A stretch of 29,778 nt of DNA from JAYENK01 sp034722035 (GTDB lineage: Bacteria; Patescibacteriota; Patescibacteriia; Patescibacteriales; UBA12075): contig JAYENK010000042.1 in NCBI GenBank assembly GCA_034722035.1, forward strand, positions 1 to 29,778. The letters are read 5' to 3'. The notes under the pieces are model-generated. The model saw nothing but the letters and a program-made list of their open reading frames with translations, made no database searches and was not told where the DNA came from. The stretch's first letter is position 1. The number at the start of each line of letters is the position of its first letter. The position numbers and the translations under genes are program-made. Shown in pieces: positions 7,572 to 14,095 of this stretch.

Positions 7572-7830
7572 ATAATTTTTCTTTTACTATTTTAAGTAAG
7601 TCTTTTTTATTTTGAGCTCCTTTTAACCTTAAAAATTCATTATCATCTTTATCCAAAAATATAAAAACCGGCAGATTCGTAATATTGTATTTTTTTATTA
7701 ATTCCGCATTCTCATCCGCGTCATAATATTCTGTTTTAAGTTCAGGCAATTCTTTTTCAATCTCCTCCCACATCGGCTTCATCACAATACATTCCGTACA
7801 CCAAACTGCTCCAAATTTTAATATTTTCAT
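7564..7830 (-). CDS. Small thioredoxin-like protein (active site CTEC)
   Basis: This 88-residue thioredoxin fold has WCTEC at 10-14 (Cys11, Cys14), a YYDADENAELIKKYNI segment, and the cis-proline loop TNLPVFIF (Pro54) followed by GA near residue 71. No signal peptide or membrane segment is visible, so it should be cytosolic. The protein is shorter than a standard thioredoxin (about 105), and its CTEC active site replaces CGPC, so redox potential and partner may differ. It lies inside the exporter operon between the GldG-like gene and the DUF4340 gene and overlaps the latter by 8 nt. It might be a reductant for an operon-encoded cysteine protein or a general thioredoxin; the context favours a dedicated role, by inference only. 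Confidence 0.85.
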   Translation of the reverse strand: MKILKFGAVWCTECIVMKPMWEEIEKELPELKTEYYDADENAELIKKYNITNLPVFIFLDKDDNEFLRLKGAQNKKDLLKIVKEKLYE

Positions 7831-7854
7831 ATTCTTAATAGTCCCCTCTTCTTA

Positions 7855-9405
7855 TTATATATCATCAACAAACCTACTCTTCCTCCGCAAATAATATCGA
7901 ATCATGCCAAAAGCAATCACGGCAACTGTTAGACCAAAAATATTCAAATACCGAATGCTAGCCTTAGCACTTTCGGATAATTCTTTGATCGGTCGACTAG
8001 TTACGCCTTTGGAACGAATATTAATAAGATCTTCGTCAAAACTTAAAACATCCACCAAATTCTGCATCAAAGTAATGTTGTCCGGACTATTACGCAAAAA
8101 ACCGTCAGTCATAAAATCAGAGTCACCGACCACAATGATACGCGCGTTAATTTTTTCTTCTCCCCTTTCTTCCCCGTAAGCATTGGGTACAGATCCGTTA
8201 ACATAAGTGATCAGATTGTATTGCTTCTGCTCTCCCTGTGGTGTACTGCCTCCGCCATTAGGCGCAATATCAAAATTATCAGTCATGCGCCAGGACTTAG
8301 CAGTAGTAAAAGCTAGATTTGATGAAAATCCTTCAGTTATTTTAGAATTATCAATATCAATGCTACTAGCCCATGGTAAAATTACATTTTCCAAATTGGA
8401 AACAGCACTATTATCTTGACTAAAACTGTTGTTTGTCAACTTTGGCCAAAAAGGATAATTACTGGAAAAAGTAAAGAAGCCCTGAGAGAAAGAAGCCATA
8501 CCACTTTGTGTATCAGCTACCAGATCTTTATTTATAGTAATTCCATACTTGGTTAAAAATTCATCCAGATTTGTATTATTTTTACTGGCAACCAGTCCGG
8601 CCTCAATATTTACGCCATCCATCAAAACAAGCAAGGCTCCTCCGCGTGTAACAAAAAAGTTAAGTGCTTCAAGCTGAACTTCATTAAATACTTCTTTTGG
8701 GCCGGCAATAATTAATGTATCTATATTTGGCTGAATAACAGGTTCTTCTTCGCTTAAAGTAACCGGCTGAACAGTATAAAGTTCGCTTAATACTTGGCTA
8801 ACTGATTTTAATTCTTCTTCTAAGCTACGTGTTCCTTGGCTGTTCAAATATCCAATCACAGCAATCTCATCTGTTGTTACTTTTTTAATCGCTGTGGTTA
8901 ATTGATATTCCAGACCGCTAGTATCACGTTTAATCGCCGGTATCACCTCGGTTTCAGAACCAAAGCTAATTGCGATTCCCATATAGCCATTTACCAACTG
9001 CATTTTATCTTTTTCATAAACCTCAAAAGTTAATTGCGGAATTCCCAAAATAGCCAATTTTTGCTGCAAATCCGTATCATCAGCCGGATCAATAAAATCA
9101 ATTTTAACATTACCGTTAGAATAAGCTTTATATTCACTAAGAATATCAGCAACCTCTTGCTTAATCAACAAAACTTGATTAGGTAGATTTGCACTAAAAT
9201 ATGCCTTGATATTTACAATATCATCCAAACTAGCAACAGTATTTTTGGTCGCATTTGACACTGAAAAAACTTTATTTTCAGTCAAGTCCCAACGAAAAAA
9301 AACTTGATAAGAGAAAAAATTCACTACAATAATAATACCAAGCAGTAAAAGCACGGTAACCCCTAAATCAGTCTTTTTTACCCGTTTAATTTTTTTATTA
9401 TCCAT
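7855..9405 (-). CDS. GldG-like ABC exporter auxiliary protein
   Basis: This 516-residue protein has a membrane segment near each end (about 15-33 and 481-501) and a large extracytoplasmic region. After the first membrane segment it has the family pattern YQVFFRWDLTENKVFSVS and a sequence DIVNIKAYFSANLP. Later come DTLIIAGPKE and FFVTRGGALLVLMDG, typical of the GldG/IftA-like domain of ABC-type uncharacterised exporters. Near the C-terminus is RIIVVGDSDFMTD. Bacteroidetes GldG works with GldA and GldF in gliding; elsewhere the family accompanies exporters of unknown substrate. Repeat copy B separates it from the permease gene, and 24 nt separate it from the thioredoxin-like gene. Confidence 0.87.
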   Translation of the reverse strand: MDNKKIKRVKKTDLGVTVLLLLGIIIVVNFFSYQVFFRWDLTENKVFSVSNATKNTVASLDDIVNIKAYFSANLPNQVLLIKQEVADILSEYKAYSNGNVKIDFIDPADDTDLQQKLAILGIPQLTFEVYEKDKMQLVNGYMGIAISFGSETEVIPAIKRDTSGLEYQLTTAIKKVTTDEIAVIGYLNSQGTRSLEEELKSVSQVLSELYTVQPVTLSEEEPVIQPNIDTLIIAGPKEVFNEVQLEALNFFVTRGGALLVLMDGVNIEAGLVASKNNTNLDEFLTKYGITINKDLVADTQSGMASFSQGFFTFSSNYPFWPKLTNNSFSQDNSAVSNLENVILPWASSIDIDNSKITEGFSSNLAFTTAKSWRMTDNFDIAPNGGGSTPQGEQKQYNLITYVNGSVPNAYGEERGEEKINARIIVVGDSDFMTDGFLRNSPDNITLMQNLVDVLSFDEDLINIRSKGVTSRPIKELSESAKASIRYLNIFGLTVAVIAFGMIRYYLRRKSRFVDDI

Positions 9406-9415
9406 ACGATATATA

Positions 9416-9534
9416 GAATGCGAATATAGCGAATTAATAAGCGAATATAGCGAATTACGAATTATGCGAAAATAACTATTCGCGTAATTCGTAATTCGCT
9501 ATATTCGCCTTTAATTTGTAGATTTGCATTATAC
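9416..9534. repeat. Palindromic intergenic element, copy B
   Basis: This is the longest clean stem of the family. The left arm 9441-9470 and right arm 9479-9508 pair over 30 bp with one non-Watson-Crick position (T opposite G) and an 8-nt loop. The left part GCGAATATAGCGAATTA is also present a second time just before the arm (9420-9436), a local tandem duplication. The conserved tail (9512-9533) differs by one base from copies A and C. The element lies between the ABC permease and GldG-like genes, inside the exporter operon. Confidence 0.92.
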
Positions 9535-9558
9535 TATTTAGTTAATTGTCAATTAAAA

Positions 9559-10290
9559 TTATTTCCATCCCCGAGTTTCAATTACTCTGGTATTTAAATA
9601 TAAAAATAAAAATATAAAAGAAAAATAAAATATTACATCCTTAGAATCAATCACACCTTTGGCAATAGAGTAAAAATGGTTCCCTAGCCCGAGAAAACTC
9701 AAAATTGGTACAAGAAAATTTGGCGCACCGATTAAAACAAAGTTCGCCCCAATAATAAAAGCGATAAAAGAAACAACTAATCCGACAATAAAGGCGATGA
9801 TTTGATTCTTGGTAAGGGAAGAAACAAAAAGACCAAGTGCCAAATAAGACCCTCCAAGAAAAAGTGCGCCCAAGTATTCCCCAAATACCGGCCCCCAATC
9901 TAAACTGCCGATTGAAGCTAAAGAAAAAGGGATAGTAGCGGAAAGCAAAAGAGAAATAAATAAAAATACTAGACCGCCCAAAAATTTCGCGAACACCACC
10001 TGCCAATCAGTGACCGGCAAAGTCAACAAAAATTCAATTGTGCCAGACCTTTTCTCTTCAGCCCACAAGCGCATCGTAATTGCCGGAGACAAAAAAAGAA
10101 AAATCCAAGGGAGTAAATCAAAATAACCGCGCATACTTGTTTGGCCAATCAAGAAAAAATTCTTAAAAAACAACCAATTACCTACCACCAAAAATACACC
10201 GATAAAGATATATGCAATCGGAGAATTAAAATAGGACATTAATTCTTTTTTAAATAAAATGTAAATCGTTTTTAAGTATTTTTTATTCAT
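9559..10290 (-). CDS. ABC-2 type permease (GldF-like)
   Basis: This 243-residue integral membrane protein has six hydrophobic segments. The N-terminal KKELMSYFNSPIAYIFIGVF and the loop SPAITMRLWAEEKRSGTIEFLL are hallmarks of GldF/ABC-2 permeases. The ATPase is encoded immediately upstream (45 nt) and the GldG-like protein downstream, beyond repeat copy B, so the three should form one exporter. The substrate is unknown. The start at 10290 gives MNKKYLKTIYILFKKEL, with no Shine-Dalgarno sequence upstream. Confidence 0.9.
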   Translation of the reverse strand: MNKKYLKTIYILFKKELMSYFNSPIAYIFIGVFLVVGNWLFFKNFFLIGQTSMRGYFDLLPWIFLFLSPAITMRLWAEEKRSGTIEFLLTLPVTDWQVVFAKFLGGLVFLFISLLLSATIPFSLASIGSLDWGPVFGEYLGALFLGGSYLALGLFVSSLTKNQIIAFIVGLVVSFIAFIIGANFVLIGAPNFLVPILSFLGLGNHFYSIAKGVIDSKDVIFYFSFIFLFLYLNTRVIETRGWK

Positions 10291-10335
10291 ACTGTTTAGT
10301 ATTAAGTATCTGATAGTTAAATATTAAGCAAAAAT

Positions 10336-11268
10336 CTATTTGGTTAATTCTCGGAAAATATCTTCGAGCGAAGCTTTCTTTCGCCTTATCTCATAAATAC
10401 TCCAATTATTTTGATAGATTTTCTTGGATAAATCTTCACGAATATCGGCCCCATCCTTGACTAGTATGCTAAATCCGAAAATATTACCCTCTTCTTTGTC
10501 CTTAAGCTCAAACGAATCTATTTTTTCTATTTCTTTTAGCGCTTTTTCGATTGCTTCCTTACTTTGGCCTTTTACCTTTAGATAAACCGATTCTTTTCCT
10601 CCAACTGTTTTGGCCAGTTCGTCCGGCTTGCCTTCACTGACAATTTTGCCATTATTAATAATAATAGCATGATCGCAGGTAGCACTTACTTCGCTCAAAA
10701 TATGAGTGGAAAAAATCACAGTCTTTTCCTTGCCAATTTTTTTAATAAGATCGCGGATTTCTACAATTTGATTTGGATCTAACCCTGTGGTAGGCTCATC
10801 CAAAATGAGAATATCCGGCTCGTGCATAATTGCTTGAGCTAGTCCCACCCGCTGTCGGTATCCTTTGCTAAGCTCATCAATCGGTTTTCTGATTACATTT
10901 GCAAGACCACAGTCACCGATTACTTCTTTAATTCTTTTTTTAATCGCATCTTTTTCGATTCCCCTGATTTCCGCGACAAATTTTAAATACTCATAAACAC
11001 GCATATCGTCATACAAAGGGACATTTTCCGGCAAATAACCAATTTTGGCTCTAGTCTCCATTGAATGAGTAAGAACATCTTGTCCATCAATTTCCACACT
11101 GCCTTTAGTTGGCGTCCAAAAACCGGTAATAATTTTCATTGTAGAACTTTTTCCGGCTCCGTTTGGTCCTAAAAAACCAAGAATTTCTCCTTTTTTCACA
11201 CTAAAACTAAGATCATCCAAAATTTTATTAGCACCAAAATTTTTGCACAGATTTTTTATTTCAATCAT
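10336..11268 (-). CDS. ABC transporter ATP-binding protein (GldA/CcmA-like)
   Basis: This 310-residue ATPase powers the adjacent permease. Walker A is GPNGAGKS (34-41), the Q-loop region is around GYLPENVPLYDDM, the signature is LSKGYRQR (133-140), Walker B is ILILDEPTTGLD (153-164), and the switch histidine is in STHILSE (189). The C-terminal 80 or so residues form the extra domain seen in GldA-like and DrrA-like exporters (SLEDIFRELTK at the end). It is the first gene of the exporter operon, about 65 nt after the predicted start site of a good promoter. Confidence 0.95.
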   Translation of the reverse strand: MIEIKNLCKNFGANKILDDLSFSVKKGEILGFLGPNGAGKSSTMKIITGFWTPTKGSVEIDGQDVLTHSMETRAKIGYLPENVPLYDDMRVYEYLKFVAEIRGIEKDAIKKRIKEVIGDCGLANVIRKPIDELSKGYRQRVGLAQAIMHEPDILILDEPTTGLDPNQIVEIRDLIKKIGKEKTVIFSTHILSEVSATCDHAIIINNGKIVSEGKPDELAKTVGGKESVYLKVKGQSKEAIEKALKEIEKIDSFELKDKEEGNIFGFSILVKDGADIREDLSKKIYQNNWSIYEIRRKKASLEDIFRELTK

Positions 11269-11299
11269 ATAAAATTAAAATTTTTAATTAATAAAAACA

Positions 11300-11318
11300 G
11301 TAAATAAAATTTATTTAC
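11300..11318. repeat. Short perfect palindrome in the exporter leader
   Basis: GTAAATAAA and TTTATTTAC flank a single central base. The palindrome is in the untranslated leader between the promoter (11340-11367) and the ATPase start (11268). It is AT-only apart from its ends; an operator half-site pair or a weak leader hairpin are both possible. Confidence 0.4.
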
Positions 11319-11339
11319 ATGTTTTAATGTAATAGGTAC

Positions 11340-11367
11340 ATTATAACTATAAAAATAAATTTTTCAA
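11340..11367 (-). promoter_or_regulatory. Promoter of the ABC exporter operon
   Basis: On the minus strand TTGAAA (11362-11367), a 16-nt spacer and a perfect TATAAT (11340-11345) lie in the gap after the HtrA-type gene. The predicted start is near 11333, giving a leader of about 65 nt. No clear terminator separates it from the chaperone operon, so read-through is possible. Confidence 0.65.
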
Positions 11368-11384
11368 GTGGAAAAAATAATAAA

Positions 11385-12497
11385 CTAAAATTCATCTAAG
11401 GTTAGCTCTAAAATTAAAATTTTCTCTCCTCTTTGTATCTTTAAACCAATCTTGTCTCCGGCTAAATATCTTTGCGCCACTTCGGCCAGAGTGTCTTTGC
11501 CGTCAATCGGAATTGCGTTAATCTCAAAAATAATATCTCCCGCCAAAATTCCGGCTTTCCCCGCGGCCGAATCGGGTAAAACAACGTCACCTTCGTCTTC
11601 CTCGGCATGCGCTATCCAAGCTCCGCTTGTACGCGGTAATTGATATTTTTCGGAAATAACCGGATCGAGCATCATATAATAAACTCCAAGGCGCGGACGA
11701 GAAATCGTGCCGTTCTCGCGGATAGAGCGAATAATCGGCTTAGCGTCATTAATCGGAATAGTGAAACCAATCGCTGACCCACTTTCGTCAATCGCGACAT
11801 TTACACCAACTACTTCACCGCGCAAATTGATCAAAGGTCCGCCGGAGTTGCCGAGATTTATCTCGGCATCTGTCTGAATTACATTATCCAGTGAAGCACA
11901 GACGCCGGTATCATTATCGGTTGCAACTAAAAAACGACCAAGTCCGGACACGATGCCTTTGGTCGCGCTATTTTGATAACGCCCGAGAGAATTTCCAATT
12001 GCAATCACAGTTGTTCCCATCACTAAATCACGACTATCACTAAGCTCAACATAGGGCAAATCTTTATCAAAAATTTTCAAAATTGCCAAATCTTTCATCG
12101 GATCAACCCCGATAAATTGCGCGTAATATTGCTTACCCGAATTTAGTGTTATCTGATATTCACCGCTCGTCTCATTCGCAATTGCCAAAACATGTTTATT
12201 TGTCAAAATATAACCATCGTCACTAATAATAAAACCGGTTCCCCTGCCCTTGGATTTTCTATTTCTAACAATTCTCTGTTCGCCATTTTCCAAATCCAAT
12301 TCTAAATTATTATCATAATCAAATACTTCAATACTAACCACCGAAGGTAAGACGCGATTAATCGCCCGAATTGTTGCCTCTTGCTCATTCAAAACTATAT
12401 CTTCTGCGGCCACCTCCACATGATTTGATTGAAGCCAAACAAAAGCCAAACAAAAAAACAATAAAACAATAAAACTAAACAATAAATATTTTTTCAT
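11385..12497 (-). CDS. HtrA/DegP-like serine protease with one PDZ domain, membrane-anchored
   Basis: This is a trypsin-fold protease for misfolded extracytoplasmic proteins. Numbered from the ATG at 12497 (370 residues), it starts with a signal anchor (MKKYLLFSFIVLLFFC). The catalytic triad is visible as TNKHVLA (His102), DPMKDLAILK (Asp136) and GNSGGPL (Ser218), followed by a single PDZ domain from about residue 265 to the end. I prefer this start over an in-frame ATG at 12527, because the extra ten residues would precede the signal anchor and the gene would overlap dnaJ. It is the last gene of the chaperone operon, which suggests heat or envelope stress induction through the HrcA/CIRCE promoter. 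Confidence 0.92.
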   Translation of the reverse strand: MKKYLLFSFIVLLFFCLAFVWLQSNHVEVAAEDIVLNEQEATIRAINRVLPSVVSIEVFDYDNNLELDLENGEQRIVRNRKSKGRGTGFIISDDGYILTNKHVLAIANETSGEYQITLNSGKQYYAQFIGVDPMKDLAILKIFDKDLPYVELSDSRDLVMGTTVIAIGNSLGRYQNSATKGIVSGLGRFLVATDNDTGVCASLDNVIQTDAEINLGNSGGPLINLRGEVVGVNVAIDESGSAIGFTIPINDAKPIIRSIRENGTISRPRLGVYYMMLDPVISEKYQLPRTSGAWIAHAEEDEGDVVLPDSAAGKAGILAGDIIFEINAIPIDGKDTLAEVAQRYLAGDKIGLKIQRGEKILILELTLDEF

Positions 12498-12519
12498 AAT
12501 TTCATTATTAACAATAGCT

Positions 12520-13593
12520 TTATACATTTAATTCCTTAATTAATTCTTTTTGTTTTTTGTTTAAAAATTTTGGGGTTTTAATTTGGACTTTGACATAATG
12601 GTCTCCATTGCCTGAGCTTTGCAAACGTGGCATGCCTTTACCGCGCAATTTAAAAGTAGTGCCGGATTGAGTTCCGCCGGGAATTTTAAGTTTAACCGGA
12701 CCATGAACAGTTTCTATTTCTAGTTTATCACCCAAAATAGCTTGAGTAAAGCCCATCTCCAGATAAGTACGTATATCTGCTCCGTCTCGTTCAAATCTAG
12801 AATCTGGACGTACATTTATAAGTAGGTATAAATCTCCAGCCCCGGCTCCCTTGTCTCCAGCCTCACCTTGACCTGATAAACGAATTGTTTCGCCATCATT
12901 AATACCGGCCGGGATTCTAACTTTTAACTTGGTTTTTTCAACGCTTGTTCCTCGCCCATTACATTTTTTGCAAAGTTTTTCATAAATCTTACCTTCACCC
13001 TGACAAGTTTCACATACGCCCTGAACCTGCATATTACCCAAAATTGTCCGCTGTACACGAGTTGTACGTCCGGTACCTTTACAAACATTACATGTATCTA
13101 TTTTTGAACCTGGTTCGGCTAAATTTCCTTTGCAACGATCACACACTACTTTTTTGTCCAAGCTAAATTCTTTTTCTGCACCACTAACCGCTTCTTGAAA
13201 ATCAATGCTAAGATTTAGTTGTAAATCCCGGCCTCGACGCTGTCGACTATTGCCACCTCTCGAGCCAAAGCCAAATATATCGCCAATCCCGCCAAACATG
13301 TCACCCAGATCATCCATATTAATATTATATGATCCGCCGGCGCCGTTAAAACCGCCAAAACCGCCTCCGCCTCCGCCGGCATCATCAAAAGCGCTCCCAA
13401 ATTGATCATATTGAGCGCGCTTTTCCGCTTTACCAAGAACCTGATAAGCTTCGCTTACTCCTTTAAATTTCGCTTCATTACCGCTTGCTTTGTCCGGATG
13501 AAATTCATGTGCTTTTTTACGAAAAGCTTTTTTTATCTCATCCTGAGAAGCACTTTTATCAACTCCTAATATTTTATAATAATCTTTTGACAT
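12520..13593 (-). CDS. dnaJ: Chaperone protein DnaJ (Hsp40)
   Basis: This co-chaperone stimulates the DnaK ATPase and delivers substrates. It has 357 residues from the ATG at 13593: J domain with HPD (32-34), Gly/Phe-rich region (72-115), and four cysteine pairs of the zinc domain (151/154, 168/171, 194/197, 208/211). The first pair reads CDRCKGN rather than CxxCxGxG. The substrate-binding C-terminal domains follow. An upstream in-frame ATG at 13620 only adds nine residues translated from repeat copy C, so I reject it. The gene sits downstream of dnaK and the DUF3467 gene in the HrcA-controlled operon. Confidence 0.96.
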   Translation of the reverse strand: MSKDYYKILGVDKSASQDEIKKAFRKKAHEFHPDKASGNEAKFKGVSEAYQVLGKAEKRAQYDQFGSAFDDAGGGGGGFGGFNGAGGSYNINMDDLGDMFGGIGDIFGFGSRGGNSRQRRGRDLQLNLSIDFQEAVSGAEKEFSLDKKVVCDRCKGNLAEPGSKIDTCNVCKGTGRTTRVQRTILGNMQVQGVCETCQGEGKIYEKLCKKCNGRGTSVEKTKLKVRIPAGINDGETIRLSGQGEAGDKGAGAGDLYLLINVRPDSRFERDGADIRTYLEMGFTQAILGDKLEIETVHGPVKLKIPGGTQSGTTFKLRGKGMPRLQSSGNGDHYVKVQIKTPKFLNKKQKELIKELNV

Positions 13594-13597
13594 ATAA

Positions 13598-13758
13598 TAT
13601 AATGCGAATGTATAATGCAAACGTCGCGAATTATAGGCGAATATAGCGAACTCGAATTACGCGAATTATTGTAGAGTTTATTCGCATAATTCGAGTTCGC
13701 TATATTCGCATATTAATTTGTAGATTCGCATTATACATTCGCATTATGTATTCGCATT
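13598..13758. repeat. Palindromic intergenic element, copy C (composite)
   Basis: The inner arms 13637-13665 and 13681-13709 pair over 29 bp with one mismatch or wobble around a 15-nt loop. An outer perfect 18 bp inverted repeat flanks it: 13601-13618 and 13728-13745. The conserved tail lies at 13714-13735, followed by extra TTCGCATTA-like units up to 13758. It fills the gap between the DUF3467 gene and dnaJ, and touches the dnaJ start region. Confidence 0.92.
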
Positions 13759-13765
13759 AGCTAAA

Positions 13766-14077
13766 TTACCCTTTAAATCCTATTTCCTTGCCAATTGGCG
13801 CGTCGGCTGTTTTAATTTCGCCGAATTGATCTTCGTACTTTTTCAAATTATCTTGCATTGCCGCGACCATTCGTTTAAAATGACCCGGATTAGACATAAT
13901 CTTTCCGGAAACCTTGCCACTCATACCCATAATCGAAAGAAACATCATTTGAAACTCATCCCGATTATGATTAACTTGCATCGCATTAGCATATTCCGCG
14001 CCTGGCATATTATCCGCGATTTTAATTTGCTTTTGCGTCGGATTAACCGGCGCGTCAGCTTGCTTAGTGTTTTTCAT
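13766..14077 (-). CDS. DUF3467 family protein
   Basis: This is a 103-residue soluble protein. The core EYANAMQVNHNRDEFQMMF, then GKIMSNPGHFKRMVAAM and a terminal NLKKYEDQFGEI match the DUF3467 pattern (YAN, an EF segment, S-P-H-K-R, and Y-E-FG-I). The function of the family is unknown. Here it is placed between dnaK and dnaJ: 18 nt after the dnaK stop and before repeat copy C. If the placement is conserved in relatives, a link to chaperone function would be worth testing. Confidence 0.8.
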   Translation of the reverse strand: MKNTKQADAPVNPTQKQIKIADNMPGAEYANAMQVNHNRDEFQMMFLSIMGMSGKVSGKIMSNPGHFKRMVAAMQDNLKKYEDQFGEIKTADAPIGKEIGFKG

Positions 14078-14095
14078 TTTATTTAAAGCTAATAA

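Noticed and set aside
11269..11384. Terminator after the HtrA-type gene
   Set aside because: The gap has AT palindromes but no hairpin followed by a T-run on the minus strand, so I only call the promoter and a short palindrome.
13594..13620. Upstream start for DnaJ (nine extra residues)
   Set aside because: These residues come from repeat copy C; DnaJ proteins begin directly with the J domain as at 13593.
5426..13758. CRISPR array made of the three palindromic repeats
   Set aside because: The copies are about 4 kb apart, around 100-160 bp long, and separated by ordinary genes, with no spacers and no cas genes.
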